Shown here: positions 48,216 through 57,790 of the stretch, piece after piece
Layout of the letters: the number at the start of each line of letters is the position of its first letter
Position numbering within the stretch: the stretch's first letter is position 1
Assembly (NCBI RefSeq): GCF_900111895.1
Contig: NZ_FOKB01000001.1
Location: 749,177 to 813,176 of the forward strand
Length of the DNA: 64,000 nucleotides
Direction of reading: 5' to 3'
DNA from: Pseudomonas simiae
Lineage (GTDB): Bacteria; Pseudomonadota; Gammaproteobacteria; Pseudomonadales; Pseudomonadaceae
The notes under the pieces: generated by a model
Told to the model about the DNA's origin: nothing
The model's database searches: none
What the model saw: the letters and a program-made list of their open reading frames with translations, nothing else
Made by a program: the position numbers and the translations under genes

Positions 48216-49907
48216 ATGTCGTCAGCGCCTATCGATGCCTGCCAGATGCAGATCCCGCACACCGAACAGGTGTGCGCGTGGCTGATGCAGCATGCCGGGC
48301 TGAAAACGGTGGACCTGGAGCGCGCCCGACGCTTGTCCACGGACGACCTGCTGAGCCTGCTGACACGTCTGGGCCTGGTCTCTGAAGTCGAATTGGCCCG
48401 CGCCTGGGCGGCGTTAGTCGGCGCGCCGCTGTTATTGGCCGATGCCGCGCCGCCGTTGCTCGATCCCTTGCCCGTCTTGACCGAACGCTTCATGCGTCAC
48501 TACCAGGTAGTGCCCATGGGCTGGACCCAGGGCGGCCTGCGGGTGCTCGCCGCCAACCCGGCGCAACTTTATCCGTTCCAGGCCTTGGCTTATGCGTGCC
48601 AGGTGCCAGTGTGGCTGGCCATCGGCCCGCGCAATGAAGTCGACACCCTGATCGAGCGCTACTACGGCCAGGGCCGCTCGGCCATGGGCACGCTGATCGA
48701 AAACCTCGATGAGCAGGGCGGCGCCGAGGAAGATATCGAACACCTCAAGGACATGGCCTCCGAAGCACCGGTGATCCGCCTGGTCAACCTGATCCTGCAG
48801 CGCGCCGTGGAACAACGGGCCTCGGACATCCATATCGAACCCTTCGAAAACCAGCTCAAGGTGCGCTACCGCATCGACGGCGTGCTGCACGACGCCGAAG
48901 CGCCGCCTGCCAGTTCATCGGCGGCGGTGATCTCACGGGTGAAGATCATGGCGCGGCTGGACATCGCCGAACGTCGGCTGCCCCAGGATGGGCGCATCAT
49001 GCTGCGCATCCAGGGCAAGGAGCTCGACCTGCGCGTGTCCACGGTGCCCACCAGCTTCGGCGAGTCGGTGGTGCTGCGCTTGCTGGACCGGCAGACCGTG
49101 CAGTTCGATTTCCCGAGCCTGGGCTTTGACGGCCAGCGCCTGGCAAGCTTCCTCGATCTGCTGGAGCGCCCCCACGGCATCCTGCTGGTCACCGGGCCCA
49201 CCGGTTCCGGCAAGACCACCACGCTCTACACCGCGCTGTCGCGGCTCAATACCACCGAGCGCAAGATCATCACCGTGGAAGACCCGGTGGAGTACCAACT
49301 CGAAGGCATCAACCAGATCCAGGTCAAACCTGCCATCGGCCTGGACTTCGCCGGGGCGCTGCGCTCCATCGTGCGCCAGGACCCGGACGTGATCATGATC
49401 GGCGAGATCCGCGACCTGGAAACCTGCCGCATCGCCATTCAATCGTCCCTGACCGGGCACCTTGTGCTTTCCACTCTGCACACCAACAGCGCCGCAGCCA
49501 GCATCACGCGGCTGATGGACATGGGCGTGGAAAGCTACCTGATCGCTTCGACCGTCAGCGGCATTCTCGCCCAGCGCCTGGTGCGGCGCCTGGATCCGGT
49601 CACCCGCGTGGCCTTTGAAGCGCCGCCGGAACTGATCGCAGAACACGGCCTGGATCGCCTGACCGAACAGCGCCCGATTCTGCTTTATCGCGGGGACTAT
49701 CACGGCCGCAGCGCCCTGACCGAGCTGTTGGTGATGAACGACGAACTGCGCAGCCTGTTGATGCGTCACGCCGATGCCGCCACGTTGGAGCAGGCGGCTC
49801 GCCGCGCCGGTTTGCGCACGTTGTATGAAGAAGGACTGCGCCAGGCCTTGGCGGGTATTACCTCGTTGGAAGAGGTACTGCGCGTCACCCGTGGAGAGGG
49901 CGCGTGA
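48216..49907 (+). CDS. gspE: Type II secretion ATPase GspE
   Basis: 563-residue cytoplasmic motor. N1E domain (about 1-150), then the ATPase with Walker A GPTGSGKT (327-334), Asp box (TVEDPVEY), Walker B DVIMIGEIRD (391-400) and His box (GHLVLSTLHTNSA). The C-terminal tetracysteine zinc module common in GspE is absent: the stretch after LVRRLDP has no Cys. It overlaps gspF by four bases. First gene of an eleven-gene operon. Confidence 0.95.
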   Translation: MSSAPIDACQMQIPHTEQVCAWLMQHAGLKTVDLERARRLSTDDLLSLLTRLGLVSEVELARAWAALVGAPLLLADAAPPLLDPLPVLTERFMRHYQVVPMGWTQGGLRVLAANPAQLYPFQALAYACQVPVWLAIGPRNEVDTLIERYYGQGRSAMGTLIENLDEQGGAEEDIEHLKDMASEAPVIRLVNLILQRAVEQRASDIHIEPFENQLKVRYRIDGVLHDAEAPPASSSAAVISRVKIMARLDIAERRLPQDGRIMLRIQGKELDLRVSTVPTSFGESVVLRLLDRQTVQFDFPSLGFDGQRLASFLDLLERPHGILLVTGPTGSGKTTTLYTALSRLNTTERKIITVEDPVEYQLEGINQIQVKPAIGLDFAGALRSIVRQDPDVIMIGEIRDLETCRIAIQSSLTGHLVLSTLHTNSAAASITRLMDMGVESYLIASTVSGILAQRLVRRLDPVTRVAFEAPPELIAEHGLDRLTEQRPILLYRGDYHGRSALTELLVMNDELRSLLMRHADAATLEQAARRAGLRTLYEEGLRQALAGITSLEEVLRVTRGEGA

Positions 49908-51100
49908 GCCTGTTCAAGTTCCGCGCCCTGGACAGCCAGGGTGTGCCGCAGAACGGTACGCTGGAAGCGGTGGATCAAGTCGCCGCCGTCGCGGCCCTGC
50001 ACAAGCGTGGCCTGTTGTTGTTGCATATTGAGGCGGCCGGCAGCCCGCTCCTGCGCAACCCACGCGGGCAGTTGAAGGGCGCGGCGTTGGTGAGTTTCAC
50101 CCAGCAGTTGGCGACGCTGCTGGGGGCTGGTCAGCCGCTCGAACGTTCGTTGAGCCTGTTGCTCAAACAACCCGGTCAACCCCAGGTGCGTGCACTGATT
50201 GGGCGCATCCGTGATCACGTCAAAGCGGGTAAACCACTGTCCGCCGCTTTGGAAGAAGAAGGCGGCAGCTTCTCACCGTTGTACCTGAGCATGGTGCGCG
50301 CCGGTGAGGCGGGTGGCGCACTGGAGAACACCCTGCGCCAACTCAGCGACTACCTGGAACGCAGCGAGCGGCTGCGTGGTGAAGTGATCAATGCGCTGAT
50401 CTATCCAGCCTTCCTGGTGGTGGGCGTACTCGGGTCCCTGGCGCTGTTGCTGGCTTATGTGGTGCCGCAATTCGTGCCGATCTTCCAGGACCTGGGCGTG
50501 CCGATTCCGTGGATCACCGAGGTGATTCTCGCCTTGGGTGAGTTCCTGGGCGCCTATGGCCTGCTGGTGTTGGCCGGGCTGATCGTGAGCGGTGGGTGTT
50601 GGGCGGCACGCCTGCGTAATCCGGCGTTTCGAGAACAATACGATCGGCGCCTGCTCGGTGTCCGTGGGATCGGCCCGCTGCTGCAACGTGTCGAAGCGGC
50701 CCGCCTGACGCGCACCCTCGGCACGCTGCTCAGCAATGGCGTGGCGTTGCTGCAAGCCTTGGTGATCGCACGGCAAGTCTGCACCAACCGCGCGCTGCAG
50801 GCCCAGGTCGGCAGTGCGGCGGAATCGGTCAAAGGCGGCGGCACCCTCGCCAGCGCGTTCGGCAGCCAGCCGCTGCTGCCCGAGCTGGCCCTGCAAATGA
50901 TTGAAGTCGGCGAACAGGCCGGCGAACTCGACAGCATGTTGCTCAAGGTGGCCGACATCTTCGACGTCGAAGCCAAGCGCGGCATCGATCGCCTGCTCGC
51001 CGCACTGGTGCCGTCCCTGACCGTGGTCATGGCGGTGCTGGTGGCGGTGATCATGTTGGCGATCATGCTGCCGTTGATGAGCCTGACCAGCAATATATGA
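49904..51100 (+). CDS. gspF: Type II secretion inner-membrane platform GspF
   Basis: 398 residues with two T2SSF repeats (about 60-190 and 265-390) and three membrane spans near 165-190, 215-235 and 370-395. MVRAGEAGGALENTL and MIEVGEQAGELDSML are the two matching repeat motifs. The start overlaps gspE (GTGA). Confidence 0.95.
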   Translation: MSLFKFRALDSQGVPQNGTLEAVDQVAAVAALHKRGLLLLHIEAAGSPLLRNPRGQLKGAALVSFTQQLATLLGAGQPLERSLSLLLKQPGQPQVRALIGRIRDHVKAGKPLSAALEEEGGSFSPLYLSMVRAGEAGGALENTLRQLSDYLERSERLRGEVINALIYPAFLVVGVLGSLALLLAYVVPQFVPIFQDLGVPIPWITEVILALGEFLGAYGLLVLAGLIVSGGCWAARLRNPAFREQYDRRLLGVRGIGPLLQRVEAARLTRTLGTLLSNGVALLQALVIARQVCTNRALQAQVGSAAESVKGGGTLASAFGSQPLLPELALQMIEVGEQAGELDSMLLKVADIFDVEAKRGIDRLLAALVPSLTVVMAVLVAVIMLAIMLPLMSLTSNI

Positions 51101-51113
51101 AGGAGCTGAACCC

Positions 51114-51503
51114 ATGAGAAAACCACGCCGCCAAGGCGGTTTCACCCTGTTGGAAATGCTCGCGGTGATCGTGCTGCTGGGCATTGTCGCCACCATTGTC
51201 GTGCGCCAGGTCGGCGGCAATGTGGACAAGGGCAAGTACGGCGCGGGCAAGGCGCAACTGGCCAGCCTGAGCATGAAGATCGACAGCTACGCGCTCGACG
51301 TCGGCGCGCCGCCCACCAGCCTGCAACAACTGGTGGACAGACCCGGTGGCTATGCCAAGCCGTCGGACCTCAAGGACCCGTTCGGGCATGCCTTCGGCTA
51401 TCGCTTCCCCGGTGAACACGGTGCGTTCGACCTGATCTTCTACGGCCAGGATGGCCAGCCGGGCGGCGAAGGTTATAGCGCCGACCTGGGCAATTGGGAG
51501 TAA
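51114..51503 (+). CDS. gspG: Major pseudopilin GspG
   Basis: 129 residues. Prepilin site GG-FTLLEM with Glu at +5 of the mature protein, a hydrophobic helix, then the GspG domain (SLQQLVDRPGG, DPFGHAFGYRFPGEHG, DLIFYGQDG). It forms the secretion pseudopilus after cleavage by a prepilin peptidase, which is not encoded here. Confidence 0.95.
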   Translation: MRKPRRQGGFTLLEMLAVIVLLGIVATIVVRQVGGNVDKGKYGAGKAQLASLSMKIDSYALDVGAPPTSLQQLVDRPGGYAKPSDLKDPFGHAFGYRFPGEHGAFDLIFYGQDGQPGGEGYSADLGNWE

Positions 51504-51510
51504 CGCGGCT

Positions 51511-51936
51511 ATGTTCCAGCGCGGCTTTACCCTGCTGGAAATGCTGGTCGTGATCCTATTGATCAGCCTCGCCGCCGGGTTGCTGGGGATGGGCGTGCGC
51601 CAGGGTCTGCAGGCGGCGAAGGAGCGCCGCGCGGTCGGACAGATGGTGGAGGCGTTGCGCACCACGCGGGCGGGGGCGATTGTCAGCGGGCAGTCCGCAC
51701 GTACTGCGTTCGACCTGCGCGCCCGCACGTTCCAGGCGCCGGGCCGTGCGCTGCAACAGTGGCCGTCCGAGCTGCAAGTGACACTGCACACCGCCGAACA
51801 GGTGGGCCCCGCCGTCGAGTTCTATCCGGACGGCAGCTCCACCGGCGGCAATCTGCTAGTGGCCAACGGCACCCGGCGTTGGCGCATCGATATCGGCTGG
51901 CTCACCGGCAGCGTGCAATCCAAGGCGCTGCCATGA
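51511..51936 (+). CDS. gspH: Minor pseudopilin GspH
   Basis: 141 residues. Prepilin motif RG-FTLLEMLVV followed by a GspH-type domain (ERRAVGQMVEALRTTRAGAIV, split ERRAVGQMVEAL and RTTRAGAIVSG). ATG 51511 is eight bases after the gspG stop; the upstream in-frame codon is within gspG. Confidence 0.9.
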   Translation: MFQRGFTLLEMLVVILLISLAAGLLGMGVRQGLQAAKERRAVGQMVEALRTTRAGAIVSGQSARTAFDLRARTFQAPGRALQQWPSELQVTLHTAEQVGPAVEFYPDGSSTGGNLLVANGTRRWRIDIGWLTGSVQSKALP

Positions 51937-52265
51937 AGCACCAGGCCGGGTTCACGCTGCTGGAAATGCTCGCAGCACTGACGCTGATGGCGGTGTGCAG
52001 CACGGTGCTGCTGGTTGCGTTCGGCCAGAGCGCGAGCTCGCTGTCCCAGGTGGCCCACAGTGACCGGCTCACTCATGCGGCGCTGACGATTTTCGATCAA
52101 GAGGCCGCAGGGCGATTGAGCAACGGCGTCAGCCAGGGCGAACTCGATGGTATCCACTGGCAACTGACCTGTACCCGTCAGCAAACGCATATTTTTCGTC
52201 TCGATCTGGTCGTTGGTGAGGGCCCGCACCAGGCCCGTTTCAGCACGTTGAAGGCGCGCCTGTGA
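51933..52265 (+). CDS. gspI: Minor pseudopilin GspI
   Basis: 110 residues with the prepilin motif AG-FTLLEMLAAL and a short C-terminal domain. ATG 51933 overlaps the gspH stop by four bases. The longer frame opening at 51759 lies inside gspH and is rejected. Identity is from size and position in the H-I-J-K order. Confidence 0.88.
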   Translation: MKHQAGFTLLEMLAALTLMAVCSTVLLVAFGQSASSLSQVAHSDRLTHAALTIFDQEAAGRLSNGVSQGELDGIHWQLTCTRQQTHIFRLDLVVGEGPHQARFSTLKARL

Positions 52266-52831
52266 AGCGCCGCGAACAGGGCTTTACCTTGCTGGAAATC
52301 CTTGTGGTACTCAGCTTGCTGGGCGTGCTGCTGGTGTTGGTCGGCGGCGCGTTGCTGGGTGCCAATCGTGCCGTGTCCAAGGCCCAGGCATATGCAGTGA
52401 GCCTGGATGAAATGCGCGCCGCTCAACAGTTTTTGCGCACGGCGATCAGCGAGGCGTTGCCCCTGGCGGTGGGTGAGGGCGATGGATTTTTCGTCGGCAC
52501 GGCACAGCGCCTGGAGTTCGTCTCGACCTTGCCCGGTGTGCTCGGTGGTGGGATCCACCGGTTCAGCCTGCAACGGGTCGAACAGGGTCTGCAGGTCGGG
52601 TTTTCCCAGCGTGAACCCCAGGTGCTGCTGAACAATATCGAGGGTCTTCAATTCAATTATCGCGGCACGTCACCGCTGGGCCAGCCCACCGGTTGGGTCA
52701 GTGACTGGCCATGGTCCAGGCGCTTGCCTGCGGCCGTGCGCATCGCCGCCCACGTCGACGGCCCGGTGCCCTGGGTCACCCAGGTGATTGCCCTGCGCTT
52801 GAACCTGTCCAGCGGGAGCGTGGAAGAATGA
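52262..52831 (+). CDS. gspJ: Minor pseudopilin GspJ
   Basis: 189 residues. Prepilin motif QG-FTLLEILVVL, then a GspJ domain (DEMRAAQQFLRTAI; FNYRGTSPLGQPTGWVSDWPW, seen as FNYRG and GWVSDWPW). GTG start overlaps the gspI stop. A tip component of the pseudopilus. Confidence 0.9.
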   Translation: MKRREQGFTLLEILVVLSLLGVLLVLVGGALLGANRAVSKAQAYAVSLDEMRAAQQFLRTAISEALPLAVGEGDGFFVGTAQRLEFVSTLPGVLGGGIHRFSLQRVEQGLQVGFSQREPQVLLNNIEGLQFNYRGTSPLGQPTGWVSDWPWSRRLPAAVRIAAHVDGPVPWVTQVIALRLNLSSGSVEE

Positions 52832-53529
52832 GACGCCAACGCGGCGCGGCCCTGCTGCTGGTGTTGTGGGTACTGGCGTTGCTCAGCGTGTTGCTCGGCG
52901 GCCTGGCGGGCTGGGTGCAACTGGAAAGTCGCCAGGCCCTGTGGCTGCGCCAACATACCCAGACTGTTTTGGCCGCCGAAGCCGGCATCGCGCACGTCTT
53001 GGTCGACCGACGCTGGGTTGCCGATGGCCGCGATATCGCCCTGGCTTTTGACGACGCCCAGTTGCACGTCAGCTTGCGTAGCGAACGCGGCAAGCTCTAC
53101 CTGATCAATGCCCAGGCACAGGATTTCACACGCCTGGCCCTGGCCTGCGGTGCCACTCCGGCCCAAGCGACACAGTTGGCCACGGCCCTCGACGCGCGAC
53201 GTCACCAGGGCCTGGCGCCGTTCCGGGTGCTGGAAGAAGTGCGCCAATTGCCCGGCATGACGCAAACCCTCTACAGCCAATTGCTGCCCGAGATCACCTT
53301 GTGGAGCGACCTGGACCGCCCCGATCCCGCCTTCGCTAGCCCGCTGATGCGCAAGGCGCTGAACCTGCCGCGTCAGAACGCCGAAGGTGCCGACCCTGGC
53401 GAAGTGCTGGTGGTCGACAGCCGCGCCGAGCGCCCCGGCGGTTATCAGGCGCGGCTGCAAGTCACTGTTTTATTGAGCCCATCGGAGGACAGCGCACAAC
53501 CCTATCGGGTGTTGCGTTGGCAAGAATGA
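52828..53529 (+). CDS. gspK: Minor pseudopilin GspK, short form
   Basis: 233 residues; starts MRRQRGAALLLVLWVLALL, the GspK prepilin type that lacks Glu at +5. The usual GspK is about 330 residues, so roughly 100 residues of the inserted alpha domain are missing here. ATG 52828 overlaps the gspJ stop by four bases. It caps the pseudopilus tip with I and J. Confidence 0.88.
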   Translation: MRRQRGAALLLVLWVLALLSVLLGGLAGWVQLESRQALWLRQHTQTVLAAEAGIAHVLVDRRWVADGRDIALAFDDAQLHVSLRSERGKLYLINAQAQDFTRLALACGATPAQATQLATALDARRHQGLAPFRVLEEVRQLPGMTQTLYSQLLPEITLWSDLDRPDPAFASPLMRKALNLPRQNAEGADPGEVLVVDSRAERPGGYQARLQVTVLLSPSEDSAQPYRVLRWQE

Positions 53530-54518
53530 ATCGATTGGAACCCATTGCCCGGCACTGGCGCGGCAGCCTGCTGCAACAGGGTTGGCGCGTGTGGCTTGCG
53601 GAGTTGCGCGCCTGTGTGCCGAGTTGGTTGGCACGGCCGGAACCGCCGGAGCAGATCCACCACTGGCCGTTAGCGGTGCCGGTCGTGTCGAGCAGCACAC
53701 GCCAAGTGCTGATGCTCGGCGCGGATGCCGTGCTGCTGCAACGCGTACAACTGCCTCTGGCCGCCGGGCGCAATCTGGAGGCCGTGGTCGGTTATGAACT
53801 GGACCGCTACACCCCGTTCGAGGCTGACCAACTCTACTGTGTCGCCCGCCAGGAGCGGCGCACGCCCAGCCACCTTGAGGTCACGCTGGTGGCGATCCTG
53901 CGCGAGCGCCTGGACCAGATGCTTACCGACTGCGCCGCCCTCGGCCTGCATCCCCATCGCGTGGACGCGGCAAACCTCGGTATCGACCTGCTGCCCGCAC
54001 CGCTGCGCCCCCGTCAACGCCGGCCGGGCATGGGCTTGCAGCGTAGCCTGCCGTGGTTGTGCGGGGCCTTGCTGATCGCGGCGATGGTGCTGTGGCTCAA
54101 CGACCGCCAGCGTGTCATCGACGCGATGCACACCAGCGTCCAACAGCAAAAAGCCCAGGTCGCCGAGGTGCATGCCCTGCGCCAGCAACTGCTCAATACC
54201 CGCGGCGCGGCGCAGTACCTCACCCGGCGCAAACTGGCGCAACCGCCGCTGGCCGCGCTGCTCAATGACCTGACCACCTGCTTGCCCGCCGACACCTGGC
54301 TGGATCAACTGGAGGTGAAGGACGGTGAGATTTCAATCTCCGGCCAAAGCGCCAAGGCCAGCGCATTGATCACCCGTATCAAAGGCTGCCGCAGCCTGGA
54401 AAACGCCCAGTTCGAAGGGGTGATCCAACCCGATGCCCGCACCGGCAAGGACCAGTTTGCCTTGCGTGCACACCTACGCCAGGAGGCTGCCGATGCGCCG
54501 ACCCCTCACACCCCGTGA
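53526..54518 (+). CDS. gspL: Type II secretion assembly protein GspL
   Basis: 330 residues: cytoplasmic actin-like domain (about 1-165; LEAVVGYELDRYTPFEADQLY, split LEAVVGYELDRY and TPFEADQLY), one membrane span (about 178-196, LPWLCGALLIAAMVLWL) and a periplasmic PilN-like ferredoxin fold (ISISGQSAKASALITRI). It recruits GspE to the membrane. Overlaps gspK by four and gspM by 26 bases. Confidence 0.9.
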   Translation: MNRLEPIARHWRGSLLQQGWRVWLAELRACVPSWLARPEPPEQIHHWPLAVPVVSSSTRQVLMLGADAVLLQRVQLPLAAGRNLEAVVGYELDRYTPFEADQLYCVARQERRTPSHLEVTLVAILRERLDQMLTDCAALGLHPHRVDAANLGIDLLPAPLRPRQRRPGMGLQRSLPWLCGALLIAAMVLWLNDRQRVIDAMHTSVQQQKAQVAEVHALRQQLLNTRGAAQYLTRRKLAQPPLAALLNDLTTCLPADTWLDQLEVKDGEISISGQSAKASALITRIKGCRSLENAQFEGVIQPDARTGKDQFALRAHLRQEAADAPTPHTP

Positions 54519-55095
54519 ACGCCGTGGTGCTGCCTTGCTGGTGCTGGCGTTGGTGCTTGGCACGGCCTACTGGCTGTTGATCGACAGCTGGTTCGCCGGC
54601 CCCCTGCGCGACATGGGCGAACAGGCCGAACAACTGCGCGAGCAACAGCAGCGGTATGCCGGCGTGTTGCGTCAACGCGATGCACTGCGCCAACAGCTTG
54701 AGCAAGCCCGGCAGGATCCCGCCAGCAGCACCAGCCTATTGCCGGGGGATGACCCCGATGTGGTGGCCGCCGACCTGATGCAGCGTCTCGCCGACCTGAT
54801 CAACAGCCACGCCAACCTCGGCGGCGGTTGCAGTTTGACCCAGCGCAAGCCCATCACCCCGGAGCAGGACGACGGCGAGCCGTATCGCCAGGTCAAGGTC
54901 AGCCTGACCCTCGATTGCGCCATCGAACCTCTGGAAGCCCTGCTGCATGAGTTGGAGTACCAGCCGCCGTTCCTGTTCGTGGATGAACTGCGCATCCGTC
55001 GCAGCCAGCAGGCGCCGGCCAATGGCGGTGCGGGCAAGTTGGTGGTGCATCTGTTGGTGCGCGGCTATCTGCAACCGGCGCGGGTGACGCCATGA
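54493..55095 (+). CDS. gspM: Type II secretion assembly protein GspM
   Basis: 200 residues: short cytoplasmic tail, one membrane span (about 13-30), coiled coil (EQAEQLREQQQRYAGVLRQR) and a periplasmic domain. ATG 54493 follows a perfect AGGAGG at 54481-54486 that lies inside gspL, which decides the start. Partner of GspL. Confidence 0.88.
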   Translation: MRRPLTPRERRGAALLVLALVLGTAYWLLIDSWFAGPLRDMGEQAEQLREQQQRYAGVLRQRDALRQQLEQARQDPASSTSLLPGDDPDVVAADLMQRLADLINSHANLGGGCSLTQRKPITPEQDDGEPYRQVKVSLTLDCAIEPLEALLHELEYQPPFLFVDELRIRRSQQAPANGGAGKLVVHLLVRGYLQPARVTP

Positions 55096-55610
55096 TCGGC
55101 AGACTACGCCCCGTGGAGTGGGGCCTGCTCGGCTTGTCGGGCTTACTGGGCGTGTTGATGGCGGTGATTCTCAGCAGTATCGGCGATGAACCGCAGTGGC
55201 TGCCTGAAGCGCCCACGCGCGCCCATCCTACCGCTCAGGTCCAGGTCGCGCCGAGTGTCCCGCTGGAAAACCTCGCCGCCACTTGGCAAACGCCGCTGTT
55301 CAGCCCGGACCGCAGCCCGGATCGCGTCGTGGGCAAAGCCCAAGGCGCCAGCCTGGCCAACCTGACCCTCAGCGGCATCATGATCACCGGCAACCTGCAA
55401 ATGGCCATGCTCAAACAGGCCGACGGCCGCGCCCTGACGGTCCGTCTCGGCCAGGCCCTGCCCAACGGCTGGCGCCTGGACCACCTCACCCCGCAATACG
55501 CCCGATTCAGCCTGGACGGCCGCACGCAAACCTTGAGCCTCTACGCCAAGCGCCTGCCGCCGCCGTCCAGCAGGCCCCCCATTACTTTGCCCCGCGAGCC
55601 TCTCCCTTGA
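55092..55610 (+). CDS. GspC/GspN-like HR-domain protein
   Basis: 172 residues: one membrane span (about 10-28), a Pro-rich linker and a GspC-type homology region (LTLSGIMITGNLQMAMLK, GRALTVRLGQALPNGWRLDHL). In GspC this domain touches the secretin. No other gspC is in the operon, so this probably fills that role; the name GspN is also used for such proteins. No PDZ domain follows. Overlaps gspM by four bases. Confidence 0.8.
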   Translation: MIGRLRPVEWGLLGLSGLLGVLMAVILSSIGDEPQWLPEAPTRAHPTAQVQVAPSVPLENLAATWQTPLFSPDRSPDRVVGKAQGASLANLTLSGIMITGNLQMAMLKQADGRALTVRLGQALPNGWRLDHLTPQYARFSLDGRTQTLSLYAKRLPPPSSRPPITLPREPLP

Positions 55611-55615
55611 TCGAC

Positions 55616-57727
55616 ATGCGCACCTCAACGTTTTGCCTGGCCACCGCCCTTGTCCTGGGCGGCTGTGGATCTTTTCCCGACCGTCTGGAACCGGATGACG
55701 ATCTGCTGCACGAAGCCATGCAGGGCACGGGCTCGCAACGCCCGCCGACCGAGCAGGCCGCAGCGGAAACTCCGCCGCCGTCGGTGCAACCGCCAGCGCA
55801 GCGCCAACTGATCCGTGGCAACCAACAGTTCGTGCGCGCGCCGGCAGCGCAGCCGGTGGCGAAAGAGAAGGGGGGCGATATTGTCTTCAACTTTGCCGAC
55901 CAGCCCATCGAAGCGGTGATCAACAGCGTGATGGGCGACCTGCTGCACGAAAACTACAGCATCGCCCAGGGCGTGAAGGGCAACGTCAGCTTTTCCACCT
56001 CCAAACCGGTGGACAAACAACAGGCTCTGTCGATCCTTGAAACCCTGCTGTCCTGGACCGACAACGCGATGATCAAGCAGGGCGATCGCTACGTGATCCT
56101 GCCCGCCAACCAGGCGGTGGCCGGCAAACTGGTACCGCAGATGAACGTGGCGCAACCGTCCAGCGGCCTGTCGGCGCGGTTGTTTGCGTTGCGCTACATC
56201 TCCGCCACCGAGATGCAAAAACTGCTCAAGCCCTTCGCCCGCGAGAACGCGTTCTTGCTGGTGGACCCGGCACGCAACGTACTGAGCCTGGCGGGTACCC
56301 CGGACGAGTTGGCCAACTACCAGGACACCATCGACACCTTCGACGTGGACTGGCTCAAGGGCATGTCGGTGGGCGTCTTCGGTCTGCAACGGGCTTCCGT
56401 GGCCGAGTTGATGCCCCAACTGCAAAGCATGTTCGGCCCTGACAGCGGCATGCCCCTGGCCGGCATGCTGCGCTTTTTGCCGATTGAACGGACCAACTCG
56501 GTGGTGGCGATTTCTTCCCAGCCGCAGTACCTCAGCGAAGTGGGCGACTGGATTCGCACCATCGACGAGGGCGGCGGTAACGAGCCGCAGATGTACGTTT
56601 ACGACGTGCGCAACATGAAGGCCGCCGACCTGGCCAAGTACCTGCGGCAGATCTACGGCACCGGCGCAATCAAGGACGACACACCGGCCAAGGTCGCGCC
56701 GGGTCTGCGCACGACCACCCTGTCGTCGCTCAATTCCGGCGGCTTGCAGAACAACCCGCCTGCGGCCGAAGAGTCGGAGCCGCAAGAAAAGGAAGTCGCC
56801 CCCACCAGCGCGCTCGAAGCCGGCACCCGCATCACCGCGCAAAAGAGCAGCAACCAGCTGCTGGTGCGCACCCGACCGGCACAGTGGAAAGAGATCGAAG
56901 CGGCGATCAAACGCCTCGACAACCCGCCGCTGCAAGTGCAGATCGAGACGCGCATCCTTGAGGTCAAGCTCACTGGTGAACTGGACCTGGGCGTGCAGTG
57001 GTACCTGGGGCGCCTGGCGGGGAATTCCTCCAGCACCACCGTGGCCAATGCCTCTGGCAGCCAGGGCGCGCTGGGCGGGGGTGGGGCGGGGTTGGGGGCA
57101 ACGGATTCGTTGTTCTATTCGTTTGTCAGTTCGAATTTGCAGGTGGCGTTGCATGCGTTGGAAACCAATGGCCGCACCCAGGTACTGTCGGCACCGTCGC
57201 TGGTGGTGATGAACAACCAGCCGGCGCAGATTCAAGTGGGGGACAACATTCCCATCAACCAAACCACGGTGAACACGGGGGATGCGGATACCACCTTGAG
57301 CAGTGTCGAGTATGTGCAGACGGGGGTGATTCTGGATGTGGTGCCGCGGATCAATCCGGGTGGGTTGGTGTACATGGATATTCAGCAGCAGGTCAGTGAT
57401 GCTGAGAATCAGAGTACGAATAGCGACACGCCGGTGAATCCACGTATTTCCACGCGTTCGGTGTCGACGCAGGTGGCGGTGCAGAGTGGGCAGACGGTGT
57501 TGCTGGGGGGGTTGATCAAGCAGGACAACCAGGAGAGTGTGAGTGCGGTACCGTATCTGGGGAAGATTCCGGGGTTGCGGTGGTTGTTCGGCAGTACCAG
57601 CAAGTCGAAGGATCGGACGGAGTTGATTGTGCTGATTACGCCTAAGGTGATTACCAGCAGCGGGCAGGCTCGGCAGGTGACGGATGATTATCGGCAGCAG
57701 ATGCAACTGTTGCGGCTGGATAAATAG
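55616..57727 (+). CDS. gspD: Type II secretin GspD with its own lipobox (HxcQ-like)
   Basis: 703 residues: lipobox ALVLGGC (Cys17), N0 and N1-N3 domains, and the secretin core (VQIETRILEVKLTGELDLGVQW, seen as VQIETRILEV and GELDLGVQW; VLSAPSLVVMNNQPAQIQVG; VLLGGLIKQDNQ; PGLRWLFGS). The N-terminal lipid suggests it targets itself to the outer membrane without a pilotin, as known for P. aeruginosa HxcQ. ATG 55616 is six bases after the preceding stop; the in-frame opening at 55283 lies inside that gene. Confidence 0.94.
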   Translation: MRTSTFCLATALVLGGCGSFPDRLEPDDDLLHEAMQGTGSQRPPTEQAAAETPPPSVQPPAQRQLIRGNQQFVRAPAAQPVAKEKGGDIVFNFADQPIEAVINSVMGDLLHENYSIAQGVKGNVSFSTSKPVDKQQALSILETLLSWTDNAMIKQGDRYVILPANQAVAGKLVPQMNVAQPSSGLSARLFALRYISATEMQKLLKPFARENAFLLVDPARNVLSLAGTPDELANYQDTIDTFDVDWLKGMSVGVFGLQRASVAELMPQLQSMFGPDSGMPLAGMLRFLPIERTNSVVAISSQPQYLSEVGDWIRTIDEGGGNEPQMYVYDVRNMKAADLAKYLRQIYGTGAIKDDTPAKVAPGLRTTTLSSLNSGGLQNNPPAAEESEPQEKEVAPTSALEAGTRITAQKSSNQLLVRTRPAQWKEIEAAIKRLDNPPLQVQIETRILEVKLTGELDLGVQWYLGRLAGNSSSTTVANASGSQGALGGGGAGLGATDSLFYSFVSSNLQVALHALETNGRTQVLSAPSLVVMNNQPAQIQVGDNIPINQTTVNTGDADTTLSSVEYVQTGVILDVVPRINPGGLVYMDIQQQVSDAENQSTNSDTPVNPRISTRSVSTQVAVQSGQTVLLGGLIKQDNQESVSAVPYLGKIPGLRWLFGSTSKSKDRTELIVLITPKVITSSGQARQVTDDYRQQMQLLRLDK

Positions 57728-57766
57728 GTGTACCTATCCGTTTCTTCGGTAACGGCAGCTTAGGGT

Positions 57767-57790
57767 CCCGCTGTTGCAGCGGGTCACTTT
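57767..57790 (+). terminator. Terminator-like hairpin after gspD
   Basis: Perfect seven-base stem CCCGCTG/CAGCGGG with a TTG loop, followed by TCACTTT, 40 bases after the gspD stop. A good candidate for ending the secretion operon. Confidence 0.5.
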
